A stretch of 64,000 nucleotides of DNA. Origin: Branchinecta lynchi. Taxonomy: Eukaryota > Arthropoda > Branchiopoda > Anostraca > Branchinectidae. Location of the stretch: contig JAKZAP010000007.1 of the NCBI GenBank assembly GCA_023053575.1, positions 11,483,008 to 11,547,007 on the forward strand. Direction: 5' to 3'. Below, piece after piece: positions 23,300 through 34,855 of the stretch. Below the pieces are notes generated by a model. The model made no database searches. It had not been told where the DNA came from and saw only the letters and a list, made by a program, of their open reading frames with translations. How positions within the stretch are numbered: the first letter of the stretch is position 1; each line of letters begins with the position of its first letter. The position numbers were made by a program, and so were the translations under genes.

Positions 23300-24180
23300 T
23301 ACATTTCCTGCCAGCACAGAATAGAATCGGGGTAAAACTAACTGCAATGCATCAGTTGAGATTATTCCTTTGATGTAATTTCGTATTTTAAGTTCTCATA
23401 TTTGGCTTTTCATTTTAGCCTTCGCTAAAAAGCGAAGCTTCGAACGACTGTACCAAGAACAAGTTAAACTAATCGCCGCAGGCGAAATTTTTTAAATTTG
23501 CCTTTTTTCCAGAAAAATTTAGCTATACCTACCATACAAGTTCTAGCTTTTAACGTGTTTCAGCGAATTTCAATCCTAAAATGTTAAGCTAATTGAAACA
23601 CTGTTCTTCTAAATAAAGAATACTACAAAATGCGCCGCAGGCGAAATTTTGTGTGGACTAACTGTAACAACGCATCAATTGAGGTTATTCCTTTGGTATA
23701 ATTTCGTATTTTAGAGTTCACCTATTCGGCTTTTCATATTAACTTTCGCTGGAAAGAAAAAGCTTCCAACGACTGTACCAAGGCAAGTTAAACCAAGCGC
23801 CGCAGTCGAAATTTTTTTAATCTGTTTTTTTGTGGAAAATTCAGCTATAGTACCATACAATTTTCGGCTTTTAACGTGTTTCAGACCCCAAGAACGTCTA
23901 TCCTAAAAGGAAAACTAAATGATACACCATTCTTCCAAATAGGGAATACTACAAAATGCGCCGCATGCGAAATTTCGTGTAAAACTTACTGTAATGCATC
24001 AGTTGACATTGTTCCTTTGATGTAAATACACATATTTAATTTCACATATTCGGCTTTTCGTTTCAACTTTTGCTAAGAAGCGAAGCTTCCAACGACTGCA
24101 CCCAGAACAAATTGAACTAAGCAACGCCGGCGAATTTGTTTTTAATCTGTATTTTTCCGGAAAAATCTGCAACCGACAAA
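23300..24180. repeat. Tandem array of ~325-bp units (about 2.7 copies)
   Basis: CATCAGTTGAGATTATTCCTT-like starts occur near 23348, 23682 and 23996. Each is followed by TTCGTATTTT, AACGACTGTACC and GCGCCGCAGGCGAAATTT-like words in the same order. Noncoding; part of the hAT composite. Confidence 0.7.
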
Positions 24181-24189
24181 TGTTTGCAG

Positions 24190-24870
24190 AATTTGATTTC
24201 TTACGTATAAAAGACCCGGTGTGCGGACAAGAACACCGACGCCCGACAAAAGCATTCAGAATTCGATTTCTTCTGTATTTTGCCCGACAAGATTGTAAAG
24301 AACTTTATTTTATACGCGTTTATAGAAGCCGATGTACCGACGAGACTTGAACTTTCGGCATGCGCCCGATAAAAAGTTACAGAATTTGATTTTTTTTTTT
24401 TTTTGTAAAAAGAACCGATGTGCCGACGAGAATACCGACGGCCGACAAAACCATCGAGCATTTGATTTGTTCTGTGTTTTGCTCGACTAGACTGTACAGA
24501 ACTTGATTCATACGTGTAAAAATAACCCCTTGTGCCAATGAAACTTAAACTCCCTGGGTGCGCCCTACAAAGTTTGCAAAATTTGATTTCTTATGTATAA
24601 GTAGAACCCGATATGCCGACGAGTCGACCGACGCCCGACAAAAGCATAAAAAAATATTTCTTCTGGATTTCTTATGTATAAAAAGAACCCAATGTGCCGA
24701 CGAACCGAGGCACGACAAAAGCCTGCAGAATTCGATTTCTCCAGTGCTTTGCCTGACAAATGTTTGCAGGATTTCATTTCTTGCGTATAAAAAGAACCCG
24801 ATGTGCCGACGAGTCGACCGACGCCCGACAAAAACTTAATTTGTTTTTATTTCTTCTGGATTCCTTCTGT
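24190..24870. repeat. Array of ~80-115-bp units (GTGCCGACGAG...CCCGACAAA)
   Basis: Repeats of TGTGCCGACGAG, ACCGACGCCCGACAAAA and TTGATTTCTTCTGTATTTT at irregular spacing, resuming at 26283-26460 beyond copy B of the Helentron-like element. The array was therefore split by that insertion. Confidence 0.7.
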
Positions 24871-24874
24871 ATAT

Positions 24875-26282
24875 CAAGACCAAAGGTTTCGATGGGATCC
24901 CAAAGATTCAATATCTGATCCAGACAACTGGGTCTTGTCTTAGCCAGATCCAGTCTTCGCCAGACTCCTTGAACATTTTTACAATTAAAATTCAGAAACA
25001 GATTAAGGCCAAATAGCTAACCACCTGAGAAAACCAAGTTCAGATTTGGATTCAGCATGTGTGTTTACTCCTATAAGTCATATCTCTTTTGACGAAAACT
25101 TCCTGCCACTTCTGCCAATTTCCCGGTTCCGGCCGAACTCCAGAACTACTTGTCCGGCGAAAAAAGAAAGCTCAAAGACGAAATCAGGGTGTCTTCTTTC
25201 CCCAGTAATGAACATCTAATCAACTTCAAATAGAAATTTAGTTTATAACAAATTTTCCGATTCCAGCCGGATTCCGGTCGAACTATATGTCCGGGTAAAA
25301 TACGATTGTCACACAGGGAATCAGCATCTCTTCTTACCCCTAAATCGCTTATCTAATCAACTAGAAATAAAACTTTGACTTCCAACAGTTTTCCGGTTTT
25401 GGCCGGATTCCGGACGAACTACATGTCCGGGTAGAAACTTTTTTTTACATAAGTGTTCAGTATGTCTTCTTGCCCTAAATCGAACATCTAATCAACTCCA
25501 AATAAAACTTTTAATTTTGACAAACTTTCCGGTTTGGGCCGGATTCCGGTCGAAATACTTGTCCGTCGAGAAAATAGTTTTCACCATCGTCTTCAGCATG
25601 TCTCCCTACCTCTAAATCGAACATTTAATCAACTTCAAATAAAACTTTTACTTTCAACAAACTTTCCGGTTTGGGCCGGATTCCGGGCGAAATTCTTGTC
25701 CATCGAGAAAATAGTTTTCACCATCGTCTTCAGCATGTCTTCCTACCCCTAAATCGAACATCTAATCAATTTCAAATAAAACTTTTACTTTCAACAAACT
25801 TTCCGGTTTGGGCCGGATTCCGGGCGAAATACTTGTCCGTCGAGAAAATAATTTTCACCATCGTCTTCAGCATGTCTTCCTACCCCTAAATCGAACATCT
25901 AATCAACTTCAAATAAAACCTTTACTTTCAACAAACTTTCCGGTTTTGGCCGGATTCCAGGCGAACTACTTGTCCGATGACAAAATGGTTTTCACCATCA
26001 TGTTCAGCATGTCTTCTTACCCCATAATCAACTATCACATTAGCTGTTTCAAAATATTTTGTTTGTCCCTTAATTTGTATCCCCTCCCCCACCCCTAAAT
26101 GTAGAGCTACAAAGCCCATCTACGAACTTGACTGGTCCGACGACCCAACGAACCCTCACACCAAGTTTCATCAAAATATCTCATTCCCTTCGAGAGTTAT
26201 CGTGCTTACAGACGGACGGACAGACGGACAACTTTTGCGATGTCATAGGTATCCCTCCACTTACGTTTTGGGATCCCAAAAA
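24875..26282 (-). mobile_element. Helentron-like element (HINE), copy B
   Basis: Same structure as copy A, with seven to eight 137-bp units (25534, 25671 and 25808 spaced exactly 137) and a short (GACG)n. It is inserted in the 80-115-bp array. Comparison with intact array units (GTATAAAAAGAACCC) shows insertion at an A-rich site with no target duplication beyond a possible single A, as expected of Helitron/Helentron insertion. Confidence 0.8.
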
Positions 26283-26586
26283 GAACCCGATGTGCCGACG
26301 AGAATACCGAGGCACGACAAAAGCATGCAGAATTCGATTTCTTCAGTGTTTTGCCCGACAAACGTTTGCAGGATCGTATTTCTTGCATATAAAAACACCC
26401 GATGTGCCGACGAATCGACCGATGCCTGATAAAAAGCATACAAAATATTATTTTTTCTGTGTTTGCCGGCGCTTCGCGCCGACAAACAAGGGAACTTTCG
26501 CCGGGCTTCGCCCGACGAAAATATTTTCTCAGGACCTTTAGGGGGGGGAGTCCCCCCCCCCCCATAGTGACGCCCCTGCTCCCACG

Positions 26587-27330
26587 TCCCGGAGTGTTTT
26601 TATCTTCAGTTCAGGCATACTGCTAAAATCAAACCTCAAGGTACTCCTTGCCATTTCACAATCTTCAGATTCTAACCAATAATCCGATCAATCAACCAGA
26701 CCTAAAGCACACGCACACTCCAACTATACCGCCAAAACTACGAACACGCCAAATAAAAAAACACGCACTTTTTTTTTTTTCTGCCTAGGTACCTGCACTA
26801 ATAGTAGCTACCCGGCAACACTGTACAAGAGATTTGAATTTTTATTTCACACGTACACAATCATAACACTCACTAGATGGTCTGAAACCTCGCACAAACA
26901 CATCAGACGTAAGCGCTCGGGGTTCAGGTTCACCAATGCTAGGATCTTTTACCCAATTGGACAGTTTACAGACCCGTTATGATCAGCATCATTCATCTCC
27001 TTTATAATGCTCGAGTCTCTTCTGTTTGTCTACCGTATACCCTACTTCCCGCTGGATGCTCCCTGAATCACGGAATTTTTTTCGGTAGAGCCTTCCAGTA
27101 CTGGCTGACCATTTGGTGTTCCAATTGAGTTAGGCTTACACTAACCATATCCCCATGTTCAAACTTCACCTCACGTCTATACATCACCGGGGTCATCTTT
27201 CCACAACTCAAATTCGTTAACACGCTTCACGAGTTTGTGGATTTAAGCCAAGTCTTCTTTTAGCTGGCTTTTTCCAGAGCTAGTTTCTTTATTGTTTCGA
27301 CAAAACACCTTATCATCGAAGTGCTCATTT
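26587..27330. other. Unique sequence upstream of the methyltransferase gene
   Basis: No repeat or coding signal recognised; probably contains the promoter region of the gene at 27392. Confidence 0.4.
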
Positions 27331-27338
27331 GCTGATAA

Positions 27339-27348
27339 GATATATACA
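27339..27348 (+). promoter_or_regulatory. TATA box of the methyltransferase gene
   Basis: GATATATACA lies about 30 bp upstream of TTTAGTGCG (27370), a plausible initiator, and about 50 bp upstream of the chosen ATG. Confidence 0.45.
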
Positions 27349-27391
27349 CTGCTTAGTGAGCTCTTGGAATTTAGTGCGAAACCTCTCAAAA

Positions 27392-28231
27392 ATGAGGACT
27401 CAAGTTAACAAAAGATGTATTGCTATTGCAGTTGTTGCCTTTTTCGGAGTTGCGGGGTTAGTGTCGTATACTAAAGTCAACTCTAGTGAACGCTTCGAGG
27501 AAGATACTAACTACTGTAAGGACTTTGGCATTGTCGAAACTGGTGGATTTTGTCTCAACGAAGACCAAATCTTTGTTGGATACAACAACTTGTGGGGACC
27601 GGCTTTTGCCAAAGCCGTCGAGACAATAACTGGAGGTGGGTCACTCGTTGACTTCGGCGCTGGTCTGGGACACTACGGAAGATATTTCCTACGGAAAAAG
27701 GAGAAAATCTTCGCCCGGAAATTCTCCCAAGATGAAGACAATGTTTTCTTCAACCGCAAAGAGGTCAGAGAAATTCTACACACAGCCCCAATAATATCGC
27801 ATTACGAGGGGTACGACGGAGCACTGAACGTGGAAAAAGTGACGAGTGGTTTCCTCAAGCACTTAGACTTGGCGGAAAAACAAGACCTTGGCAAGAAGTT
27901 TGACTGGGTCATGAGCTTGGAGGTCGGTGAGCACATCCCTAACAGATTCGAACCAATATTCATGGACAACTTGGTGCGACACGCTTGTACCGGCATCATT
28001 CTCTCCTGGGCCGTCGAAGGTCAAGGGGGGCATTTTCATGTGAATAATCATAATAACACATATGTGAAAGACCGCATGCGAGAGCGTGGTTTTGAAAGTT
28101 GTACAAAGCAGGAAGAGTATCTGCGAAATGAGGCGGATTTGGGACATTTTAAAAACACGGTGATGGTGTTCATTGCTCAGAACCCGGCGTACGGGAACGG
28201 ATGTGTCGAAACCTACAAGTTACAGTGCTAG
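27392..28231 (+). CDS. Putative membrane-anchored SAM-dependent methyltransferase, single exon
   Basis: 279 residues from ATG 27392 (AAAAATGAGG), the first ATG after the TATA box; the frame is open further upstream but without an ATG. Residues about 8-26 (CIAIAVVAFFGVAGLVSY) form a signal anchor, suggesting a secretory-pathway lumenal enzyme. Residues 85-95 (LVDFGAGLGHYG) are motif I of class I methyltransferases (D-x-G-x-G). SLEVGEHIP at 165-173 is the post-motif-II segment, and GGHFHVNNHNNTYVKDRM with ERGF matches the C-terminal part of small-molecule methyltransferases. Substrate unknown. It is intronless and well preserved among dead repeats, with a poly(A) signal 43 bp downstream, so it is likely functional or a recent retrocopy. 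No neighbour suggests its role. Confidence 0.8.
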   Translation: MRTQVNKRCIAIAVVAFFGVAGLVSYTKVNSSERFEEDTNYCKDFGIVETGGFCLNEDQIFVGYNNLWGPAFAKAVETITGGGSLVDFGAGLGHYGRYFLRKKEKIFARKFSQDEDNVFFNRKEVREILHTAPIISHYEGYDGALNVEKVTSGFLKHLDLAEKQDLGKKFDWVMSLEVGEHIPNRFEPIFMDNLVRHACTGIILSWAVEGQGGHFHVNNHNNTYVKDRMRERGFESCTKQEEYLRNEADLGHFKNTVMVFIAQNPAYGNGCVETYKLQC

Positions 28232-28273
28232 TCAAACTTCCAGCGATTACCGCTATTTCCTTTTACTATGTTT

Positions 28274-28279
28274 AATAAA
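28274..28279 (+). promoter_or_regulatory. Poly(A) signal AATAAA
   Basis: AATAAA 43 bp after the stop of the methyltransferase gene, a normal distance. Confidence 0.65.
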
Positions 28280-28572
28280 TACTGTGATTTATAAGCCTCC
28301 AGTAAAAGCTTTCAAAGAAAATTTGTTGGTCGCTAGTGGGTCCGTGTAAATCCTTGTGCACAAGTTCACCTCTGCCCCCAGATGAATCTGAGGTCACACG
28401 AGTGAATCTAGTCCAATCTGGAGACAAAATTTAATTCAGGCACTTCAGCTCCTTATCTTATGGCATCCTTTTGAGGCCAAAAATGTTGAGGCCTAGTTGG
28501 TATTGACCGATTCGTCGGATGAATTAGGATTAGTTCCTGTAATTTTCGGCCTATCAAAATGTAAAATCTTAT

Positions 28573-28690
28573 CAGCTAAACTAACTCTTATACCTTTAAC
28601 TAACTCTTATACCTTAACTCTTATACCTAACTCTTATACCTAAAATCTTATCAGCTAAACTAACTCTTATACCTAACTCTTATACCTTTC
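28573..28690. repeat. Minisatellite of TAACTCTTATACC units
   Basis: At least seven CTCTTATACC words in about 115 bp, with the longer unit AAAATCTTATCAGCTAAACT repeated at both ends. Length-variable in appearance; noncoding. Confidence 0.8.
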
Positions 28691-29128
28691 GATTTGTCAT
28701 TTTCTATTTTACAAACTTGATCTTCTACAGAGGTAACTAAGCACTAGAATAAATGCTTCAGAGATATAAAACACGATTGACTTCAGTTCCGGACATCTAG
28801 GAATACTTTAAGCCGAGATACATGCACACAGGAATGTAGAGCTAATCCGTACCTTCCGATCCCTAAAGTTATGCTACCTTAAGTGCTCTACTTTTCCATA
28901 GAAAGCAAGTAAAGTAATGATAAAAAAGACCCCCCCCCCCCCAACAAATCCTGTGATTTCTGGTACCTATCGTCTTTATCGACAGTGTCGTGCCGAGCCA
29001 GAACTTTATCCGGTTGTACACGCGAGGCGCAAAAGCCAGCCCTGTGTGGAATCTGGGACTGGACAAATATTTTCCAACATGACAGATGGCAAAAGCCTCG
29101 AATCCGCCGCTAATGACGGACAGTATAA

Positions 29129-29495
29129 AGGCATATTCTCGCCGTTTTCCGGGGACTCCCCCGGGAATCAAGGGGAACGGCAAGAATAGAGTGAGTCATT
29201 CCACGCGGTACGGAAAACAGGGAGAACATGGGGAATGCTTCGAAAGTGGATTCTGTACTGAAAACAAATGTGCAGTTGACGAAATTAGTCTGGTTCCACT
29301 TTATTTTTGGTATCGTTATTCTGATCGTTTCTAATTAATTTTGCATTGCACCAAAAACTGATTCCCCTCCGAATTTGAAAAGGAGTCCTTTTTGATGATG
29401 GTGATGGCAATCGGAGCATTCCCCGCTCATGGGAGAGAATACCGGGATTGAGTCCCCGGGACAAACAAAACGCGGGGAACGGCGAGAATACGCCT
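29129..29495. mobile_element. Harbinger-type MITE, 367 bp, TAA target duplication
   Basis: Ends AGGCATATTCTCGCCGTT and AACGGCGAGAATACGCCT are inverted repeats, followed inward by CCGGGGACT on both sides. TAA flanks both (29126-29128, 29496-29498). Confidence 0.75.
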
Positions 29496-29498
29496 TAA

Positions 29499-31027
29499 AT
29501 CAGAACCCAGCAGATACCGTATTTCAAGCCTAGACAACAATCATTCTATCACTACAATCATTCTATCACTTAGTAACAGGCTTGGCAGGGACACGGAAAA
29601 TGGCACAATGAACAGCTATAAACATTCATTTAGTGGTGCTGTTGGTGATATAAAAGAACAACCATACTACATACGGCAGTGAATACAACAGAAGAATAAC
29701 AGGAGGCAGGAAAGAACCGATTCACCTTGTGATGTTTGCTCTTGTAAGTTTTAAGCTACTCTTACGGTCCAGAACAAGCCGTAAAATGTCGCAGCTGTTG
29801 CCTTTCCCTCCCAGGCCAAATTGGAATTTTGATTTTTGTAGGATCCGAGCGGGACTACACGGTATATCCGGACTGAAAGTATTCCTCCGCCCTAATCTAA
29901 CTGTGAGAACGGACCCGATACTCCTTTGCTTGCGGTTGCGTTCTTCTAGCTATAGCCTAACGAGGACCTTTGCCAAGAATGGGCGGAAATCGTTGGAACA
30001 GCTCTCAGTCTCAAATCTAGCCCAACAGCGCTCCCTCTGTCTCCTACATTAAGCGTTACGGACGACCCTTACTTTTTACAAGGGGTGGAGCTCAACGGAA
30101 TGGTATAGCCTTGATGGACCTTTTTTTTTTGGCTGTATCACGAATTTCGCAAAAAGTTAAACACGCTATGAGTTTTACAGGAACAGTAAAAAACGATACG
30201 ACACTGATGCCAATTAACGTCCAAGTGTGACGTTCGGGACCCATTGAATAAACCCTGCGCTCCCCAGTCTAGAAACGAATGAACTGAATAACCCTTGAGG
30301 CCACCCCGGCAAAAGAGCAAGGCCTACGCAAACCCCATCTAGTATTTTGGACCCAGTCTAGTGACGTTTACAGTAGTCGAATATGAAGTAGCGAGAGAAG
30401 CTTGAGCTTAACAAGGAAAGTTGGTGATGTGAAGGGTTCTTTAATGCAAAAAATACATTAAAGAAAAATCACATTGTTCGGCGCTCCCCCTGTTCTTGAG
30501 TATTTACTTTCGACCGAACAAACAGGACACTAAACGCATTCGTCGCCCTAACCCTAGTTAGCTCTGCTGTGCAGATAACACTGCAAGTACGGGGGTGATA
30601 CGAAGGGCTCTTAAAAAGCTAGGTTAAATCCTTTCCAATCCTGCCTCCTTGAACACTGTCCGGTTAAAAAGTGCATCTATCGAATAAATGTTCTCTAAAT
30701 TCTAACAACTAGTTGAGTAACAATGTGTCCAGCAAGGAGCACTTCTTTGAGATCGCAGTTGATAACAAAAACTGGGCTATTTACAAACTGTACAACTAAA
30801 AAGATAAAAAATAAAAAAAACATAAGAAGTTGCATCTAAACTTAAGTCTGAGTATTTGGCATCTCGATCGAGTAAACAACAGGAGTTTGAAAACTGTCTC
30901 GAAGGGCTATAGATCTAGGCGTGACACTTCGGCTGAAAAGTAGGCTGACTGACGGCGTCTTCCTGAACTGGCGGCTGCTGCCCAGAGGATCTGTTCAAGT
31001 CACGAAAACCGAAGGATAAGGCACCTT
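29499..31027. other. No gene recognised; one fragment of the foldback family
   Basis: 29950-29990 (ACGAGGACCTTTGCCAAGAA) is a short piece of the foldback family seen at 14163. Otherwise no coding or repeat signal. Confidence 0.35.
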
Positions 31028-31409
31028 CACTGTCAGAAGTTTCATAACAGATTGCGCATAACACTTTCAAGAATAACTCCTTTTCACTTAGAAATTAAGT
31101 GTTATGACCAATTAAGTTTATACTATTTCGTGCCTAGATCTCCAACAACACCTTTAATAGGTAAAAAATACTACACTGTCAGAAGTTACATAACGACAAC
31201 AGAAGGATGCGTGGTTTCAACAGATAACACTTTGGGATGTTATCTGTTATGTTTTTTTCATTCCCGTTAGTATTACCAATTGAAGGTGTTGTTGAAGATC
31301 TAGGCACGAAATAGTGTAAACTTAATTGGTCATAACACTTTATTTCTAAGTGAAAAGGTGTTATTCTTGAAAGAGTTATACGCTATCTGTTATGAAACTT
31401 CTGACAGTG
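31028..31409. mobile_element. Long inverted-repeat element with CACTGTCAGAAGTTT ends
   Basis: About 140-bp arms mirror each other, starting CACTGTCAGAAGTTTCATAA and ending with its complement at 31409. A second internal copy of the same end (CACTGTCAGAAGTTACATAA near 31173) suggests nesting. Relatives in CadN introns lie at 35461-35806, 36420-36545 and 38870-38940. Confidence 0.75.
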
Positions 31410-33037
31410 TGGGGGATATGGCTTTTGTCAGTCGGTATGTCGGTACTGCCGGTTTTCTAGAAGTCTCAAAAGTAGCTTAACTGACTTCAAGCTTGTCGTG
31501 AAAGTAAGGTTATTCCGTTTCGGAAGTCGCCTTCCCAGCGAGCGAAGACGCCTTTACGTCCAATACCCCTGGTCCAGGTGCGATTAAGGGTCATCTAGGC
31601 ACATCACTCCAGCTGATGCTATATGTATATACTTTGGTCTATAATTCTTAATTTGGAACACTCCCAAGATGTATTTTTGCAGGTTTCGATTAGATTGTAT
31701 TCCACCTTACGACACCATAGCGCAATATCTCAGAGACTTTTGCTGTAGACCCATCCGTCACGCTCCTATTACATGCCTAAACAATATTACGATATCGACG
31801 ACAAGCTTCTGGTCGTAAGACGCCGAGAGGTCAGAGCAATAGCATTCAAATTCAACAGAAAAACTGCGTTAGGCTTTAGCCTCTGCTGAAGTGCATTCGA
31901 AATTGTCTGTAGTCGGCTTTACGGGATTCATCTTGAGGCATCAGACGTACTGAGTCACGCTAGTGAAGAACTCAGTGCTGCTAACACGTGCCATTGATTT
32001 TGTTTACCAACACGATCACTTTAGTTCCCAACCAACGCAATAGGCGTTGAAAAGAGAAGATTCAGGTCAATTTTACAAATGCTTATACACAATTCCAGCT
32101 GTTTCTTCACTCCTGTTCTGTTTTGCTTATGAGTTCCCTTTCATTTTCCATTTTGAGCTATAACGCTGCTGCCTGACTTCCTACTAGAAGGACAAATATC
32201 CGCTGGAGTGACACGTGCCATAATTACCTCGAGACAGCTTAGACATCCCTGTTGAAATTAAGTAAACAAAACTAAATACTGTCAAACACAATGTGATGTG
32301 AGATTCTTCGTAAGAGAGTACAACTGAAACATCTAGCTAATATTGTTCGGTGGTTCCGTTTAGAAGCTATACGTCAACTAAAGCACTTTGACATACAACA
32401 AATTCGTGATTTCCCTTTTTCACAAATACAAGATGACTGGACCCCGGAGAAACTCACGTCAAATACAAAAGATTGAGCAGGGTCAAAGCTGCACTTGTGC
32501 TTCCAATTCCCGCTATTCGGTCCTATCTATATCTCTCATTCAGACTCCACAATCAACACGTTGTCCACCTTTTAACATTGTAGCATTTGTCAGTTCACGA
32601 GCTCTCCATAATACATGCTGTTGGAGTTATCTCTGCTGACCACCTGTGATTGGACGCCTTTCTTTCTTTCCTTTATTTATTGCTGATTCCTCCCGCTTTG
32701 GTCTAAGGAAAATCTTGTTAGCTCATCTTTTTGCAGCCTATTTATAACGTCCCGCTTTGCTGATCAGGATGATTCGGGCATGTTTCAGTAGTGTATCCAC
32801 ACGGACTGCGGCATATTTTACCAGGTTGTGATACGTGGACATGAATCGACTGCATAAAACATTCCATCCAATAGCCGCCTCTGGTGATTAGTTACTTTCA
32901 AACACTCGCTTTCACTCTTCCCATTTCTCATTTCGCAATACTGATGAGCGGAGATCACAAACAATCCTCACAAACTCACACAGTGAGCTGCACCAAGTCA
33001 CAGAAGCACAGTGTAATTATTTAATGACTAGAGCTTG
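31410..33037. other. CadN 3' flank/UTR side; no other gene seen
   Basis: Downstream (minus) of the CadN stop. Overlapping AATAAA signals on the minus strand at 32672-32681 are about 360 bp after the stop and could end the transcript. The rest, 31410-32600, shows no feature. Confidence 0.4.
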
Positions 33038-33198
33038 TCAACGTCTTAGAGAGCCCATTAGTTCCATAGGTGGCACACTACTTAGATCGTCTATTGTTTC
33101 TTCATCACTTTCATTGTGACCATATAGGTCGGCGAGTTTATTGAACCTCTGACCCCACTGGCTCAGGTAGTCGAACTCCTGTTCATCGTCGTCGGTAC
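33038..33198 (-). CDS. CadN: CadN last coding exon (C-terminus)
   Basis: Acceptor TTTTTAG before GTACCGAC; encodes TDDDEQEFDYLSQWGQRFNK, the conserved end of the beta-catenin-binding region, then a divergent tail ending in LRR and TGA. Starts with two bases completing a Gly codon. Confidence 0.92.
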
Positions 33199-33760
33199 CT
33201 AAAAACAGAACACCAGCTGTTACTAAGGTACGAGCCAGGTCCAGATTCGTACTTACGATACAACTGTCAGTCCTCTGCCAGTACTTCAAGATACAACTGC
33301 CAGAGCTCAGTAGAGTTCTTCCTCCGTTATGCATATTCAGTATCCAAAGAATTAAAGCACGCAAGTAAGTAATTTATTAACCCGGAAAATTCACATGGAA
33401 GTGAGACGGAGACCAAAACAAAAAGAAGAAGAGAGAAAGAGACAGAGAAGAGTGCGGAATATCACTAAGTATTTACACTACTTACAACTTGTAGTATTAC
33501 ACTACTGTCATAGGATCGCTAGCCATCATAGATTTGAAGAAAACAAAACTTTTCCGCAGGGAATTAGTGATTCTGCCGAAAAACCTCGTAGGGATTTAAG
33601 TCCGCAATCGGCTGACCCTGGTCGAAACCATAAGTTACTGACGAAGATCAGCCTGCTCAAGTCTTCACTGAGCCTAGAATCGTTCTCCTTATAACGCTTT
33701 CCACGTCACGCGTCTCCGTAACCATTCCCTATGACAAGTCTAGCAGTGCGGTAATATTAC

Positions 33761-34042
33761 CTGACGCAAGAGACGACAGGGACCCAGCAGTACTTCCTCC
33801 TCCTTCATATGCGTAGTTTCTCAAATCGTCAAACGGCGGCGCTGTTGTGTCGTTGTCAGCCCGTCGCTTGTGTTCTTCAATAAACATGCCTACAGTAGAC
33901 TCTCCCGGCATGATTGGGGGAGGAATGTAAGGCATGGCAGATTTTAGGGGTTTGAGATCACGCGGTCCCAAACCGTAGACAGGAGGTCCACCGATTGGGA
34001 TTTGTAGTGGGGTGATGTCGTATGCGGTCATGTCATCCTCTC
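33761..34042 (-). CDS. CadN: CadN exon, catenin-binding cytoplasmic part
   Basis: 282 nt. Encodes [18 protein letters not shown] near its start and [33 protein letters not shown] near its end. The latter is the acidic/serine motif that binds beta-catenin (Armadillo) in classical cadherins. Donor TCAG|GTAAT; phase 1 at both ends. Confidence 0.95.
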
Positions 34043-34741
34043 CTAAAAACAAGATGGATTAAATAAACACGAAGTATATTTAAGACGTCTCGAGTTTCAT
34101 GTGTCGACACAGTTAAATACATAGATAGATCAGTGTATTTCAAAAGGCCCAGGGCCATATACACAAAATAACAAAAAAATATTACTTAAACGCCAAACTT
34201 CTTCTTAATTCCAAACATTTATCTATATACACACCCACTCGAGTAATGACGGTAAGGTTAACATTACTCAGAATGTCAGGAAGTGTGTGTCAGGATGTGA
34301 TATCTGCGACATGACGAAATAGTCGCGAACGACTGAAGCATCGAAGTTGCATTTTTTGTGCTTCGATGAATTTTGTTTCTATGTTTCCAATAATGTTCAA
34401 TCAGAGCAAACATAACTGGACAACCTGCATGCTTTGACGACATTTTCTAACACTTTTTACACATGGTCTGGGCCAAAGGCTTGAATCTTTAAAAGAAACT
34501 GTTCGAAACGATTTACCGAAAACGCGAGGTAGTCTATATCCGAACAGCGGGTTCTACAGCCGATCAGTTTAGACCAGTTACGGAGCCTTTTTTATCGTCG
34601 GATTCAAACGCAGCTTGTTCTCAAATCGGTATTCGCACAACTAGGATAACACACGATACTGTCGTCGGTATCAGCTAACAGTTTTAGGCTAGGTTGCCAG
34701 AACACATTAGGAGCTATCTAAAAAATTAGAGTTAGACATAC

Positions 34742-34855
34742 CGCCACCCTCATCTTCATAATTGATGATATTTTCTCTCACGTCGTCATCAGGCCCCGGA
34801 TATCTGACAGCCGCCTCTCTTCGCCGGGAGTACACAACGTAAATCAGCACCAGGA
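34742..34855 (-). CDS. CadN: CadN exon, second half of TM helix and juxtamembrane region
   Basis: 114 nt. Starts inside the membrane helix (VLVLIYVVYSRRR) and continues through the juxtamembrane DDDVRENIINYEDEGG. Constitutive partner for either alternative upstream exon; phase 1 at both ends. Confidence 0.93.

Larger units (their letters stand above)
21720..26578. mobile_element. 4.9-kb hAT-ended composite element packed with tandem arrays
   Basis: Ends CAGGGGCGTCACTAG and TAGTGACGCCCCTG are inverted hAT-type termini. The flanking octamers TTCCCACG (21712-21719) and CTCCCACG (26579-26586) match at 7 of 8. Inside lie two Helentron-like elements (21785-23257, 24875-26282), a ~325-bp array, a ~80-115-bp array, and poly-G/poly-C tracts next to the ends. 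No transposase, so it is non-autonomous. Confidence 0.7.

Noticed and set aside
23035..23347. ORFs rich in TDGRTDGR or SVRPSVRP
   Set aside because: Translation of the (GACG)n microsatellite on either strand.
21785..26282. CRISPR-like regular repeats
   Set aside because: Units are 137 bp with no unique spacers, in an animal genome; a minisatellite.
27329..27391. Longer start for the methyltransferase at 27329
   Set aside because: It would need a TTG start and would overlap the TATA box; the ATG at 27392 fits better.
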